Shown here piece after piece: positions 25,279 to 35,139 of a stretch of 64,000 nucleotides of DNA. Each line of letters begins with the position of its first letter. Positions within the stretch are counted from its first letter, which is position 1. This DNA comes from Janthinobacterium lividum (GTDB taxonomy: Bacteria; Pseudomonadota; Gammaproteobacteria; Burkholderiales; Burkholderiaceae_D). A program made the translations under genes and the position numbers. The notes beneath the pieces are model-generated. The model did no database searches. It saw nothing but the letters and a program-made list of their open reading frames with translations, and was not told where the DNA came from. The DNA is taken from NCBI RefSeq assembly GCF_034424625.1, contig NZ_CP139976.1:868001-932000 (forward strand), given 5' to 3'.

Positions 25279-25314
25279 TTGCATGTTGACATTTACATGG
25301 CATGCAAGCACTAT
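25279..25314. promoter_or_regulatory. Inverted repeat TTGCATG-N15-CATGCAA overlapping a TTGACA box
   Basis: Perfect 7-base arms (25279-25285 and 25301-25307) flank a consensus -35 TTGACA (25286-25291), with CACTAT 17 bases later as a weak -10. The layout suits an operator over a promoter for the small gene at 25423. The divergent membrane-protein gene starts about 80 bases to the left. Confidence 0.4.
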
Positions 25315-25422
25315 GCCCTGTCACGCCATGCCGTGGCCGCGGACGCCAGGCCGGCAGGCAAATATGGACAGGCGGCGGGCATCTCGTGGTATGGTCTTCT
25401 TTTGTCCACCGGGAGGCCAGCC

Positions 25423-25575
25423 ATGTCCATCATCCATGCCCACCGCGCGCCCGACCCGGCGCCCGTCGATGAACCCATGCCGGCGCCGGAGCCGCAAGAA
25501 GCGCCCGGGCACCATCCGGGGCCCGTGCATCCGGTGCCGCAGGACGATCCCGTACCGCACCCGCATCCCAGTTAA
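25423..25575 (+). CDS. Small His/Pro-rich protein (50 aa)
   Basis: A GGGAGG ribosome site at 25411-25416 precedes a 50-codon frame whose product is Pro-, His- and Asp/Glu-rich (APDPAPVDEPMPAPEPQEAP, then GHHPGPVHPVP). It has no membrane helix or recognised domain and is likely unstructured; the seven histidines could bind metal, which is speculative. It lies 24 bases before the next small gene and may share its transcript. Reality rests on the ribosome site and codon pattern. Confidence 0.55.
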   Translation: MSIIHAHRAPDPAPVDEPMPAPEPQEAPGHHPGPVHPVPQDDPVPHPHPS

Positions 25576-25599
25576 TCTCGTCAAGAAAGGCTGTTTTAG

Positions 25600-25839
25600 A
25601 TGGCAATTGTCAAGGAAGTCTACACACGCAAAGTCAGCGGAGAATCGTTCGACTATGAACTCGATTACACCCAGGGCGCGGACGTGGCCTGGATTGCGCG
25701 CGTGTACCACGACGGCGTGCTGAAAGGCTCGCCGCACGGCGCGCTGACGGCCAACGTGCTGTCCGGCCCCGCGCTGGAACAATACCTGCGCGCGTACGTC
25801 GAAGGCATGATCGAGCGGGGGCTCGACGTGGCCGAGTAA
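25600..25839 (+). CDS. Small conserved hypothetical protein (79 aa)
   Basis: The 79-residue soluble protein (MAIVKEVYTRKVSGESFDYELDYTQGADVAWIARVYHDG...) looks like a short beta-sheet followed by a C-terminal helix (ALEQYLRAYVEGMIERGL). No named domain was recognised; similar short proteins are common hypothetical genes in Burkholderiales. It is followed by a good terminator, consistent with the end of a small transcription unit. Confidence 0.75.
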   Translation: MAIVKEVYTRKVSGESFDYELDYTQGADVAWIARVYHDGVLKGSPHGALTANVLSGPALEQYLRAYVEGMIERGLDVAE

Positions 25840-25869
25840 GCTCGCCTTTGCGGCAGAGCAAAGAAAAAG

Positions 25870-25890
25870 GGCGCCGAGGCGCCCTTTGTT
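25870..25890. terminator. Bidirectional rho-independent terminator
   Basis: GGGCGC, loop CGAG, GCGCCC is followed by TTTGTTGTTT on the plus strand and preceded by an A-rich tract. It can therefore stop both the small gene on its left and tamB coming from its right. Confidence 0.8.
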
Positions 25891-25900
25891 GTTTCTGGCG

Positions 25901-25940
25901 GCGTCGGATTACGCGACTACGCCGCTAATCCGACCTACGC
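25901..25940 (-). repeat. REP-like palindrome, copy 1
   Basis: In minus-strand reading it begins GTAGGTCGGATTAG and ends GTAATCCGACGCC with a short variable loop, matching the copies at 40603, 40666 and 50483. It starts about 10 bases after the tamB stop codon, head toward the gene. Confidence 0.75.
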
Positions 25941-25945
25941 TCGAT

Positions 25946-28900
25946 CTAGTCGAATGCCCACGTATATAAAACGTCCAGGGCATTGTTCGTGCCCGTCTGG
26001 AATTGCAGGGTGATGCGGCGGTTCAGCTTGTAGCGCAGCTTGACCAGGCTCGTCGCCGTGCTCGTGCCTTGCTCGAACGTCAGGTAGGCGCGCGAGGACA
26101 GGCGCTTGCCGACGGTGACGACCGTGCTTTCCAGCCCTTGCGCCTGCGACAGGCCCACTTCATCGAGTCCCAGCGAACTGGCCAGCTTGCCCTGCAAGCC
26201 GCCGCCGGAGCCGCCGAAGAGGGCGCCTGCAGCCGTCGTCAAGAGGGCCATTTCATCGCCGGCCGCCGTTTCCGCGCCGTGGCCTAGGATCAGCCAGGCC
26301 AGCTTGTCGCTGTCCGAGACGCTTGGCGTGGAGACCAGCTTGGCCGTCGGCGCCTGGGCCGTGCCGCGCACTTCCACGCCCGCTTCCACATTCGTTTCCG
26401 ACAAGGCTTCGCCCTCGGGGCGCTTGCGCACGGCGAGGATGTTCAGGGACGGGTTGTCGTAGGCGCCCGTGAAGGCGATCAAGCCCCGTTCGATGGCCAG
26501 TTTCTGCCCATATGCCGCATACAGGCCATTGACGACCCGGATGCTGCCCGTCACGCGCGGCGCGGCGCGGTTGATGACCCTGGCGCGCACATTGCCCGCC
26601 AGGTCCGCATCGATGCCCATGCCGCGCAGGTGGAAGGCATTGCCCAGGTCGAACTCGAGGTCGATATTCAGGGGGAGCGAAGGCGCTTCCTTGCCGCCCT
26701 TCACTTCCTTGCCCAGCACCACCACGTCGCTGCTTTGCGTCGGCGTGTCTTGCGGCGCCAGCTCGATCAGCGCGCGGTTGGCCTTGAACTTGCCCTCAAA
26801 GCTGAAGCGCTTGTCATTGCGTACCAGGGTGCTGTTGCCCGACAGGATCAAGGTACGGTCGGGGCGCGACAGCGCCTGCAGTCGGTCGGCCATCAGTTTC
26901 AGTTCCAGGCTCGCTTCGCCATTCGCAAAGCGTACCCAGCCATCTGCCTGCACCTTGCCATCGCCGCCGTCAAAGCTCAGGCGCTGCAATTGCAATTGAT
27001 CGCCGGCCAACTTGGCTTGCAGCACGCCATTGCGCAATTTCAAGCCCTGGTCGGCCCAGTTCACCAGCAGCTTGCTGCCGTTGATGTCGCCATTCAATTG
27101 CGGCGCGCCGATGGTGCCGCTGCCGGCCAGCGCGACCTTCAAGGCACCGCCCAGTTCCAGGCCCGGCTGGCCCGTCAGCGGCGCCAGCCACGCCAGCGAA
27201 TCGATGCTGGTGGTGCCCGTCAGCGAGAGGGCGCTGTCGTTGCTGATGCGCCCGCCCAGCATTTGCACGGTGGCATTGATGTCGCTCTGGCCCGCGCGCG
27301 CGCCATCGAGTTTCACGGCCAGGCGCAATTGCTGGTTGGCGACATCCACGCGGGCATCCAGGGTGCGCAAGCCCAGCGCCAGCGGCTGTTCCACGCCTAC
27401 CGTCACGTCGCCTTTTTCGCGGTAGATATGCAGCATGCCGGCCAGGGACGGATCTTTCTGCTTGGCCGTCGGCACCTGCATGTCGAGCGACCACTGCGCG
27501 CCCAGGGTCAGGTCGCTGCGCGCATTGGCCTGCAGCGCGGGGATCACTTGCGCCAGGTAGGTCAGCGCCACGCCGGCCGCCTGGCCGGAACTGGTCCAGC
27601 GGGGGCCGTTCTTGACCAGGTTTTGCATGGTGATGCTGCCTGCTGGCAATTTGATGACGGTGTTGCCCACGCTGATCTGCTCGGGCTGACCGAGGCCCGC
27701 CACGCCGCTGCCGGCAGGACCGGCCACCTTGACGGGCACGGGCGCTTGCAGCACCAGCGCATAGCGGCCCTTGTTTTGCAGGCTGTCGATGGTGCCCGTC
27801 CAGCCGGCGCCGCTCTGGCTGCCACGGACTTGCACGGTGGCGTCGAAATCGTCGTTGCGCGCCGCCAAACTCACCGTATGGCTGCCGCGCGTGCCCGTCG
27901 TCCCCAGGCGGGCGCTGGCCAGCTTGAAGGTGGGCGTGCTGTAGCCCGTGATGTCCAGGCTGCTGACCATGGGGTCGAGCGCGCCCTGGCCGGCGCCCAC
28001 GCTGGCGCTGCCTTTGATGGATTTCAGTTGCTGGTCGCCAAAGAAGGTCAGGTCACGACCATCGAGCGTCAGTTGCGCGGCGGGCGCGTCCATCTTGCCG
28101 CTGACGGAGCCGGCTGCCTGCAGCACGCCGGCAAAGCGCGGACCCAGGGTCGACAGTTGCGGCGCATCGAGTTTCCACGTCAGCTTGTCCGTGGCGCCGC
28201 CCAGCGCGCCCTTGGCCAGCAGGCTGTTCGGCCCCAGGCGCAGTTCCGTATCCACGTTGTCGATGCGTTTCACGTTGGCCGACAGCTTGGCGTAGCCGGC
28301 CAGCGGGGCGTTTTGCAGGGTCGATTCGCGCAGGGCCAGGTTGAGGGCCACTTGCCAGTCGCCGCTCAGGCGGCCGTTGCCGTTGAAATCCGCATTGACG
28401 TTGCCGTTGGGCAGTGATGCGCCAAACGCGGCCGGGTTGATCTTTTGCAAGGAACCCGTCATTTTCAGTTCCGCTTCCTTTTTCGGTCCCGTCAAGCCCA
28501 CGTCGCCGCTGGCGTGGATGGCGCTGTCCGGCGCAGGGCGCTTGCCGCTGGTGAGACCCAGTCCTTTTGCATCGGCAACAAAGCTCGTGCGCGGCTGCTG
28601 CAGGGTGCCTTGCACCACGCCGCTGGCCAGCACGGTGCCCAGCAAGTCGCCCTGCAGGGCGGAAAGTTGCCGTGCATCGACATTCCAGTTCAGCTTTTCG
28701 CCGGCGCCGCCAAAGTTGCCCTTGGCCGTCACGTTGTTCTTGCCCAGTGCCAGCTGCACGTCGATGCCGCTGAAGTGGGCCGCATCGGCCGTCAGCTTGC
28801 CCTTGCCCGACAGGGGCTGGTCGAGCAGCTTGCTGGGGCGTACGGTGAAGTCCGCATTCGCCAGCCACTGGGGCGCCACGTGGCCATTGGCGCGCACGTC

Positions 28901-30370
28901 GAGGTTCAGGTCGGCCACGGGGAAGGCGCCGAAGTCGGCGGGATTGAGGCGGCTGGCATTGGCCACGGCCTTGAACGGCTGATCGTCCTTCAGGCTGATC
29001 TGGCCCGTCGCATTCACGCTGCTTTTGCCTGCTTGCAAGGTTGCCTTGCGCAATTGCACGAGCGAGTCGGCCAGGGTGGCTTCCACGTCCAGGCGCAGCT
29101 TGGCTTCACCCAGCTTGGCGCGCAGGGTCTGCGTCTTGCCATCGCTGTCGAGCACGATGTCGCCGACGATCTTCGTGCTGTTGATGCTGCTGTAAATGTG
29201 TTGCAAGTCGATCTTGTCGGTGTGCAAGGTCAGCTGCGCGTTGCCGATGGGGCCGTCGACAGCGTCGCGGTTGAGCTTGCCGCTACCCGTGAATTTGCCC
29301 GCGTTGCCGAAATCGATGATGGCCGACTCGAGCGTGGTGGCCGTCAGGGTGCCGCCCAGGCGCGCCTCGAACTGGCGCAGCGGCAGCTTTTGCTGGTCGA
29401 TGGGGCCGGGCGTGGCGTGGTTGAGGATGGCCAGCTTGCCCGACACGGTTTGCGCGTTGGGCCGCGTATCGATGGCGGCATCGAGTTCCAGGCTCAGGTC
29501 CGCCTGCGGCAGGGTGGCGTCGAACTTGCCCGGATTGATGTTGCGGCCTTTGATGCTGGCCGAGCGCAGGATGATGACAGGGTCGAACGGCGCCAGCGCC
29601 AGCTGGGCATCGGCCGTGGCCGCGCCCGCGCTGCCCTTGGCTGTCACGTTCAGCACATTCAGGTCGCCGCCCAGTTGCAAGGCGAGGGCGGCGGGTTTTT
29701 CACCGGCGGCGGGGGTGAGCTGCGTCAAACTTGCCTTGCCGCCGAGTTTGAACGGTTGCGTGGCGGCAATCGTCGCGCTGGCCGTGGCCTGGCCGAAGGG
29801 CGTGAGGGCCGAAGCGTCTTCCAGCTGCCATTGCGTCTTGTCGCCCGACAGGCTGAAATGGATCTTTTCAAACACCGTGTTGCCGCCCGCGCTCACCAGC
29901 GTCACCTTGTCCAGGCGCGCGTCGCTGATGCCGATCTTGAACGGCGAGGCCAGGCTGGCAGGCATGGTCGATGGTTCTTCGGACGGCGCCGTGCTTTCCA
30001 CGGACAGGCTGGCCACGTGCAGTTCGCTGATGGCGATGCCTTCCGAGAAGAACTGGAATGGCGACCAGTTGATATCGATGTTGTCGGCCGTGATGTGCTG
30101 CGTCTTGCTGCGGTAGCTGACGTGGCCCAGGTGCATGCGGTTGTACAGCGAGCCGGACACGCCCGACACTTCGATTTCGCCGCCGCTGGCGCTGGCCACT
30201 TTTTGCACCAGCATCTGCAAGGTCGATTCGCGGCCCAGGAACCAGAAGGCGCCGCCCAGCAGCACGGCCAGGCTGGCGACGGCGATCAGCACATAGCGCA
30301 CCCAGCGGCGCGGTTTTTTCGCCGGCGGTGGCGGCGCGGCGTCGTGGGACTCGGTAGTAATATCGGACAT
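25946..30370 (-). CDS. tamB: TamB, translocation and assembly module inner-membrane protein
   Basis: The 1474-residue protein has a cytoplasmic Pro/Lys tail and one N-terminal membrane helix (about 25-45: WVRYVLIAVASLAVLLGGAFWF), then a very long beta-rich periplasmic body typical of AsmA/TamB bridge proteins. It ends in the TamB domain (about 1130-1474, with ARVINRAAPRVTGSIRVVNGLYAAYGQKLAIERGLIAF and C-terminal LYTWAFD). With TamA it spans the periplasm and moves outer-membrane proteins or lipids. The start overlaps the tamA stop by one base (TGATG), so the two are coupled. Confidence 0.93.
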   Translation of the reverse strand: MSDITTESHDAAPPPPAKKPRRWVRYVLIAVASLAVLLGGAFWFLGRESTLQMLVQKVASASGGEIEVSGVSGSLYNRMHLGHVSYRSKTQHITADNIDINWSPFQFFSEGIAISELHVASLSVESTAPSEEPSTMPASLASPFKIGISDARLDKVTLVSAGGNTVFEKIHFSLSGDKTQWQLEDASALTPFGQATASATIAATQPFKLGGKASLTQLTPAAGEKPAALALQLGGDLNVLNVTAKGSAGAATADAQLALAPFDPVIILRSASIKGRNINPGKFDATLPQADLSLELDAAIDTRPNAQTVSGKLAILNHATPGPIDQQKLPLRQFEARLGGTLTATTLESAIIDFGNAGKFTGSGKLNRDAVDGPIGNAQLTLHTDKIDLQHIYSSINSTKIVGDIVLDSDGKTQTLRAKLGEAKLRLDVEATLADSLVQLRKATLQAGKSSVNATGQISLKDDQPFKAVANASRLNPADFGAFPVADLNLDVRANGHVAPQWLANADFTVRPSKLLDQPLSGKGKLTADAAHFSGIDVQLALGKNNVTAKGNFGGAGEKLNWNVDARQLSALQGDLLGTVLASGVVQGTLQQPRTSFVADAKGLGLTSGKRPAPDSAIHASGDVGLTGPKKEAELKMTGSLQKINPAAFGASLPNGNVNADFNGNGRLSGDWQVALNLALRESTLQNAPLAGYAKLSANVKRIDNVDTELRLGPNSLLAKGALGGATDKLTWKLDAPQLSTLGPRFAGVLQAAGSVSGKMDAPAAQLTLDGRDLTFFGDQQLKSIKGSASVGAGQGALDPMVSSLDITGYSTPTFKLASARLGTTGTRGSHTVSLAARNDDFDATVQVRGSQSGAGWTGTIDSLQNKGRYALVLQAPVPVKVAGPAGSGVAGLGQPEQISVGNTVIKLPAGSITMQNLVKNGPRWTSSGQAAGVALTYLAQVIPALQANARSDLTLGAQWSLDMQVPTAKQKDPSLAGMLHIYREKGDVTVGVEQPLALGLRTLDARVDVANQQLRLAVKLDGARAGQSDINATVQMLGGRISNDSALSLTGTTSIDSLAWLAPLTGQPGLELGGALKVALAGSGTIGAPQLNGDINGSKLLVNWADQGLKLRNGVLQAKLAGDQLQLQRLSFDGGDGKVQADGWVRFANGEASLELKLMADRLQALSRPDRTLILSGNSTLVRNDKRFSFEGKFKANRALIELAPQDTPTQSSDVVVLGKEVKGGKEAPSLPLNIDLEFDLGNAFHLRGMGIDADLAGNVRARVINRAAPRVTGSIRVVNGLYAAYGQKLAIERGLIAFTGAYDNPSLNILAVRKRPEGEALSETNVEAGVEVRGTAQAPTAKLVSTPSVSDSDKLAWLILGHGAETAAGDEMALLTTAAGALFGGSGGGLQGKLASSLGLDEVGLSQAQGLESTVVTVGKRLSSRAYLTFEQGTSTATSLVKLRYKLNRRITLQFQTGTNNALDVLYTWAFD

Positions 30371-32367
30371 CAGAAAGTGAATCCCAGAGAGAAGTGCAAA
30401 CGGTAGGCGTGGACGGCGTGGCCATACGCCACGTCGACATTGATGGGGCCGACGGGGCTCTTGTAGCGCCCGCCCAGGCCATAGCCCGATTTCGGCGTCA
30501 TGGCCGCTTTCACGGTATCGGCCGCGTTGCCGGCGTCATAGAAGGCGGCGATGGCCCACTTCGGCTTGAACCAGTACTGGTATTCGGCGCTGCCGGTGAG
30601 CATGTAGCGACCACCGATGGTGGCGTCGCCTTCCTTGACGCCCAGTTCCTGGTAGGCATAGCCGCGCACCGACTGGTCGCCGCCCGCGCGGAACAGGTAG
30701 ACGGCCGGCACGCCGCGTTTTTCCTTCGAGCCCAGCGCGCCCATTTCGCCGCGCACGATCAGTTCGCCTTTTTCACCGAGCGGACGGTAATACACAGCCT
30801 TGCCGGCCACGCGCACGAAGCGCTCGTCCGTCAGCACGGGCAGCAGGGCGCCGCCCACCTGGGCGTTGATGACATAGCCCTTGGTGGGGAACAGCAGGCT
30901 GTCGAGGCTGCGCTTGGTGATGGCATAGGTCAGCGGCAAGCTCTTGCTGCGCGTCTGTTCCAGGCCGACGACGGTCTTGTCTTCGCTGAGGAACTCGAAC
31001 GTCAGGCTGCGCTCGAGGTTGGTGCCACCCCAGTTGCGCTTGGCCGAGATGGTGGTCACGGCCGTGATTTCGTTGGAAATGTCGCTGCGCTCGAACGAGG
31101 CGCCCGCGCTGTCGTTGTAGCCGCGTTCGGTCGTTGGAAAGTAAAAATTGGCATGCGCCGCCTGTTTCTTCGTTTCCATGGTGATCGCGCTCTTGAAGCG
31201 CGTGCCCCACACGTTCAGGTTGTCATAGTTGAGCTGGGCGCGATTCCCCGTGTTCGTACTGAAACCGAGACCGGCGCTGACGTTCTGCTGCTTGTTTTCC
31301 GTCACGCGCACCACCAGCGGCAGCAGCGGCGCGGGGCCGCGGTTGACGGGCTTGGCTTCGGCGGCGGCGCTGGCACCTTCGACCTCGGCTTGCTGGCTTT
31401 CCTGGCCTGCTTCGATCTGCTCGTTGAGGATGCTGCTCATGTCGGCGCTCACTTCCACGCTGGCAAAATAACCCGTGTCCTGCAGGCGCGCCTGGAACGA
31501 TTGCAGCGCCGATTCGCTGTAGTATTCGCCGGGGCGTATCTTGTCGAGGTTGCGGATGATGCTGGCATCGTAGCGTTTCAAGCCTTCGATGCGCAGTTCG
31601 CCGAAGCGCAGCTCGGGGCCGCTGTCGAGTACCACCAGCAAGGAGACCTTGTGCGTTTCCGGGTCGACCACGGCTTGCGTATCGACCAGCTGGGCGCGCG
31701 GGTAGCGCGTCTGCACCACTTCGCGCAGCAGGGCGCGCTTGGCCGATTCCCAGTCGGCCTGGCGAAACACGCTGCCCGTCTTCAACGACCAGCTGCGCTT
31801 CAGGGCTTCCGTATCGTAGGGTTCGCTGGCGGCCAGCGGCGGCGTGGGGTCGAAGCCGCGCAATTCCAGCTCGACCTTGTCGATGGTCACCGGCTGGCCC
31901 GGGTCAAGGTCGACGATGACGACCGGTTTGGCGCCCGTCGTATCGACGCGCACCGTGACGACGGGCGTGTAATAGCCGGCCGTGGCGACGAGGTTTTTGG
32001 CTTGCTCGGGGGTATCGCGCACGAGGCGTTGCAATTGCTCGCGGTCCATGCGCGGGTTGCCGCGGAAGCGTTCCAGATCCAGGTTTTTTTCGAGCAACTC
32101 ATCGAGGTCGCCCGGTGCGTTGACCTTGACCTCGTACTGCAGCGGGGCGGGCGCCGCTTCCGTGGAAGGGGTGTCGGCGGCCGCGTCTTGCGGACGCTCT
32201 TGCGTTTCCTCCTGCGCGCGCGCCTGGACGGCCGGGCATGCCAGGATGACACTGCCGGCGGCCGCCAGTGTCAGTTGACCCATTACTTTTGTCACTACTT
32301 GTGCCAAAATCCGTGGTCGTATCGCCTTGCCGGCAGCCGTATGCCGTATGGGTCGTGCAGAAAACAT
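30370..32367 (-). CDS. tamA: TamA, outer-membrane Omp85-family assembly factor
   Basis: The 665-residue protein has an export signal and POTRA domains in the N-terminal half (about 70-340, with YEVKVNAPGDLDELLEKNLDL and LRFGELRIEGLKRYDASIIRNL). A C-terminal 16-strand barrel with the RGY motif (QSVRGYAYQELG) ends in FSLGFTF with the terminal Phe that BAM recognises. The start at 32367 follows a GGAG ribosome site; an in-frame start 30 codons earlier and a shorter one at 32283 are less likely. It is the first gene of tamAB. Confidence 0.92.
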   Translation of the reverse strand: MFSARPIRHTAAGKAIRPRILAQVVTKVMGQLTLAAAGSVILACPAVQARAQEETQERPQDAAADTPSTEAAPAPLQYEVKVNAPGDLDELLEKNLDLERFRGNPRMDREQLQRLVRDTPEQAKNLVATAGYYTPVVTVRVDTTGAKPVVIVDLDPGQPVTIDKVELELRGFDPTPPLAASEPYDTEALKRSWSLKTGSVFRQADWESAKRALLREVVQTRYPRAQLVDTQAVVDPETHKVSLLVVLDSGPELRFGELRIEGLKRYDASIIRNLDKIRPGEYYSESALQSFQARLQDTGYFASVEVSADMSSILNEQIEAGQESQQAEVEGASAAAEAKPVNRGPAPLLPLVVRVTENKQQNVSAGLGFSTNTGNRAQLNYDNLNVWGTRFKSAITMETKKQAAHANFYFPTTERGYNDSAGASFERSDISNEITAVTTISAKRNWGGTNLERSLTFEFLSEDKTVVGLEQTRSKSLPLTYAITKRSLDSLLFPTKGYVINAQVGGALLPVLTDERFVRVAGKAVYYRPLGEKGELIVRGEMGALGSKEKRGVPAVYLFRAGGDQSVRGYAYQELGVKEGDATIGGRYMLTGSAEYQYWFKPKWAIAAFYDAGNAADTVKAAMTPKSGYGLGGRYKSPVGPINVDVAYGHAVHAYRLHFSLGFTF

Positions 32368-32505
32368 GGTGCTCCAGATGAGTAAATGCTGACTGCATGT
32401 TACCGGAATAGGTAAACTGATGGCGGACGAATAAGTATTTTTTGCACCGGGAATCATGTTTCCCTGCGCACTATTGCAACAGATGAAAACATAGAAAGAA
32501 AATTT

Positions 32506-33228
32506 ATGCTAGCAACGGACTCCGCACTGGTGCTCTTTAGCGGTGGACAAGATTCCACCACCTGCCTGGCCTGGGCCTTGAAACACTATAGCCGCGTGGA
32601 AACCATCGGCTTTGATTACGGCCAGCGCCATGCGATCGAACTGACCGTGCGTCCCGGCGTACTGGAACAGATGCGCCAGCAGTCGCCCGAATGGGATAGC
32701 CGCCTGGGCCAGGATCACATGATCGACCTGTCCCTGATTTCCGCCATTTCCGATACGGCCATGACGCAGAACGTCGAGATCGTCATGCAGGAAAACGGCT
32801 TGCCGAACACTTTTGTTCCTGGACGCAACTTGCTGTTCATGACCGTGGCCGCTACCGTGGCGTACCGCCGCGGCTTGACGGTGCTCGTCGGCGGCATGTG
32901 CGAGACGGATTTTTCCGGCTACCCGGATTGCCGTGACGACACGATGAAGGCCCTGCAAGTGGCCCTGAACCTGGGCATGAACACGCGCCTGAAGCTGGAA
33001 ACGCCGCTGATGTGGCTGGACAAGGCGCAAAGCTGGGACCTGGCGGAAGACCTGGGCGGCCAGCCCCTGGTCGACCTGATCCGCAGCGGCACGCACACCT
33101 GCTACCTGGGCGAGCGGGGCGAGCTGCACGACTGGGGCTATGGCTGCGGCACCTGCCCCGCCTGCGCCCTGCGCGCGAATGGCTACCAGCAATACGCGGC
33201 GAGAAAGGCTGCAAAGCAGGCTAAATAA
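32506..33228 (+). CDS. queC: 7-cyano-7-deazaguanine synthase QueC
   Basis: QueC makes preQ0, the precursor of queuosine in tRNA, from carboxydeazaguanine with ammonia and ATP. The 240-residue protein has the PP-loop SGGQDSTT (residues 12-19), [11 protein letters not shown], and the C-terminal zinc cluster [22 protein letters not shown] with four cysteines. Full length. It is divergent from tamA across 138 bp. No preQ1 riboswitch-like fold was evident upstream, and no other queuosine gene is in the window. Confidence 0.96.
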   Translation: MLATDSALVLFSGGQDSTTCLAWALKHYSRVETIGFDYGQRHAIELTVRPGVLEQMRQQSPEWDSRLGQDHMIDLSLISAISDTAMTQNVEIVMQENGLPNTFVPGRNLLFMTVAATVAYRRGLTVLVGGMCETDFSGYPDCRDDTMKALQVALNLGMNTRLKLETPLMWLDKAQSWDLAEDLGGQPLVDLIRSGTHTCYLGERGELHDWGYGCGTCPACALRANGYQQYAARKAAKQAK

Positions 33229-33306
33229 GCAGCTTGCGCCGTTTCTTCAAGCGGCGGTGAGGGGGACAAGGTCATGCTGTGGTTTTTGCCACAGGAGTAC
33301 CTTGCC

Positions 33307-34212
33307 ATGAAATCCCTCTTTGCCGCGCTGTACGGCCCCGCGTTCTGGGCCGGCTTCATCGGCGCCGCCAGTTACCTGATTGCGGTGTGTCATTATTCTC
33401 TCTGGGTCTTGCCGCCCTTGCTGCTGCTGGCCCTGCTCACTTCCTTTCTTGCCGAACGCTATCTGCCGTATGACGGCGCGTGGAACCACGATCACGGCGA
33501 CGGCTGGCGCGACATTGCGCACGCGCTCGTCAATGAAGCGCTGTATCTGCTGGGCCTGGCTGCCTTTCCCCTGCTGGCCGGGCACCTGGCGCTGGGCGCA
33601 TTCTGGCCAGTCCAGCTGCCGTTCTGGGCGCAACTGTTGCTGGCGATCGTCATCGCCGATTGCGGCATCACGCTCGTGCATTACCTGAGCCACCGCTATT
33701 ATTTTCTGTGGAAACTGCATGCCGTGCACCACAGCGTGCAGCGCCTGTATGGCTTCAATGGCTGGATGAAGCACCCGCTGCACCTGCTGCTGGAAGCGGC
33801 GGGCGGCATGCTGCCCTTGCTGCTGCTGGGCATGCCGGAGCGTGTCATGGCCGTGCTGGCGTTTGCCGTGGCGATCCAGCTGTTGCTGCAGCATGCGAAT
33901 GTCGACATGCGCATGGGCCCGCTGCGCCAGATATTCGCCTGGGCGCCATTGCACCGTTTTCATCACATGAAGTACGGCACGGCCGGCGACGTGAACTTCG
34001 GCCTGTTTTTTACCTGCTGGGACCGCTTGCTGGGCACGCGTTTCGATGCACCGGGCTACCGCATGCGGGGCGAGGACCTTGGCATCGGCAGCCGTCCCGA
34101 TTATCCGGCCGCATACGGGGCGCAACTGCTGGAGCCGTTCCGCGCGGAAGAGGGCGTGCGCGCGCCCGAGTTGCCAGCTGGTTTGCGTAAAGTCATCAAT
34201 CGAGCAGCTTGA
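33307..34212 (+). CDS. Sterol desaturase / fatty acid hydroxylase family membrane protein
   Basis: The 301-residue protein has several membrane helices and the His-box set of the di-iron fatty acid hydroxylase superfamily: HYLSH, HAVHH and HRFHH. These coordinate two irons that hydroxylate or desaturate lipids. The exact lipid substrate is unknown. The start at 33307 has AGGAG nine bases upstream; an alternative at 33274 has a weaker context. It overlaps the convergent AraC gene by 17 bases at the 3' end. Confidence 0.88.
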   Translation: MKSLFAALYGPAFWAGFIGAASYLIAVCHYSLWVLPPLLLLALLTSFLAERYLPYDGAWNHDHGDGWRDIAHALVNEALYLLGLAAFPLLAGHLALGAFWPVQLPFWAQLLLAIVIADCGITLVHYLSHRYYFLWKLHAVHHSVQRLYGFNGWMKHPLHLLLEAAGGMLPLLLLGMPERVMAVLAFAVAIQLLLQHANVDMRMGPLRQIFAWAPLHRFHHMKYGTAGDVNFGLFFTCWDRLLGTRFDAPGYRMRGEDLGIGSRPDYPAAYGAQLLEPFRAEEGVRAPELPAGLRKVINRAA

Positions 34213-34915
34213 CGTCGAGCTGGCGCAAGCTGCGGTCGGCGCGCACGCCAAACAGGCTGCGCATAGTGCGCGAAAAATGCGCGGCATCGGCAAAGCCGGC
34301 GCCGTGGGCCGCCTCCGTCAGGGTACTGCCGAGCAGGATGAAACGGATGGCCAGGCGCAGGCGGCGCCACAGCACCAGGCGTCGCACGGGCAAGCCCAGC
34401 TGGGCGCTGAACAGGCGTTCCAGCTGGCTCAGCGACAAATGCGCCGCCTCGGCCACGGCGGCCGCGCTGACCTTGCCCGATAGCAGGGCATCGACTTTGT
34501 CCAGCGCGCGCTGCACGCGCGCGTCGGCGAGGATTTCCCTCGGTTGTGCCTGCAGCGCGGCGGCCAGGCTGTCCAGGCTGTGCGCGCCTGCGCTGGCGGC
34601 GGCGGCCAGCAAGGCCGCGCCACCCAGGCGCTGCGGCTCCGCATAGATGGTCAGTGTGAAAGCCGGCGCGGCCAGGATGGCGTGCGGGCGCAGGCTGTCG
34701 ATCAGCAAGTGCCGCGCCGTGTGGACGATGCCGTCGAGCCTGGCCGTGAAGGGCGCGCCCGTGCTCAGCATCAGCTGGTGCGCATAATGGGCGTGGCTGT
34801 CCGTGGCGCCCGCTGCGCCATGCAAGATGGCAAAGTCCGGCGCCAGCCATAGTGTTCCCTGCCAGCTATCCTGCTGCAAACGCGACTCCCAGTTGATGGA
34901 TTGCGGGGCGATCAT
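34196..34915 (-). CDS. AraC family transcriptional regulator
   Basis: The 239-residue protein has a cupin-like N-terminal sensor part (HAHYAHQLMLS) and a C-terminal AraC-type double HTH (about 140-232), with VAEAAHLSLSQLERLFSAQLG and ILLGSTLTEAAHGAGFADAAHFSRTMRSLFG. It should bind DNA in response to a small ligand. It converges on and slightly overlaps the hydroxylase gene. Its target is unknown. Confidence 0.87.
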   Translation of the reverse strand: MIAPQSINWESRLQQDSWQGTLWLAPDFAILHGAAGATDSHAHYAHQLMLSTGAPFTARLDGIVHTARHLLIDSLRPHAILAAPAFTLTIYAEPQRLGGAALLAAAASAGAHSLDSLAAALQAQPREILADARVQRALDKVDALLSGKVSAAAVAEAAHLSLSQLERLFSAQLGLPVRRLVLWRRLRLAIRFILLGSTLTEAAHGAGFADAAHFSRTMRSLFGVRADRSLRQLDVKLLD

Positions 34916-34974
34916 ACCAGCCGGTGGGGATGGTTTTCACGGCATCGAATTTTCCTGGGGCACACATCATTGCA

Positions 34975-35005
34975 TTGACGAAATATGTGATCTTTTAAAT
35001 ACAAT
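34975..35005 (+). promoter_or_regulatory. Candidate promoter of the diguanylate cyclase
   Basis: TTGACG (34975-34980) and TACAAT (35000-35005) are separated by 19 bases in an AT-rich stretch about 135 bases before the start codon. The spacer is long, so the match is moderate. Confidence 0.35.
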
Positions 35006-35139
35006 ATTCAGCATTGCAAGGGCGCCTGCTGTAACGTACTATCATTCTCATCGACTACCGATGGTCGTCGTGCGGCCCGCCGCCAGCCATGTTGCTGGCC
35101 GTGTAGCGGTTTGATGTCCGTCCTGCTTTCTCGCCTGCC

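Noticed and set aside
25946..30370. Long plus-strand open frames opposite tamB
   Set aside because: High GC content gives long antisense frames; they show Arg/Gln/Ala-rich noise without domains or ribosome sites.
32368..32505. preQ1 riboswitch before queC
   Set aside because: No H-type pseudoknot pattern or conserved preQ1 aptamer core was seen in the gap.
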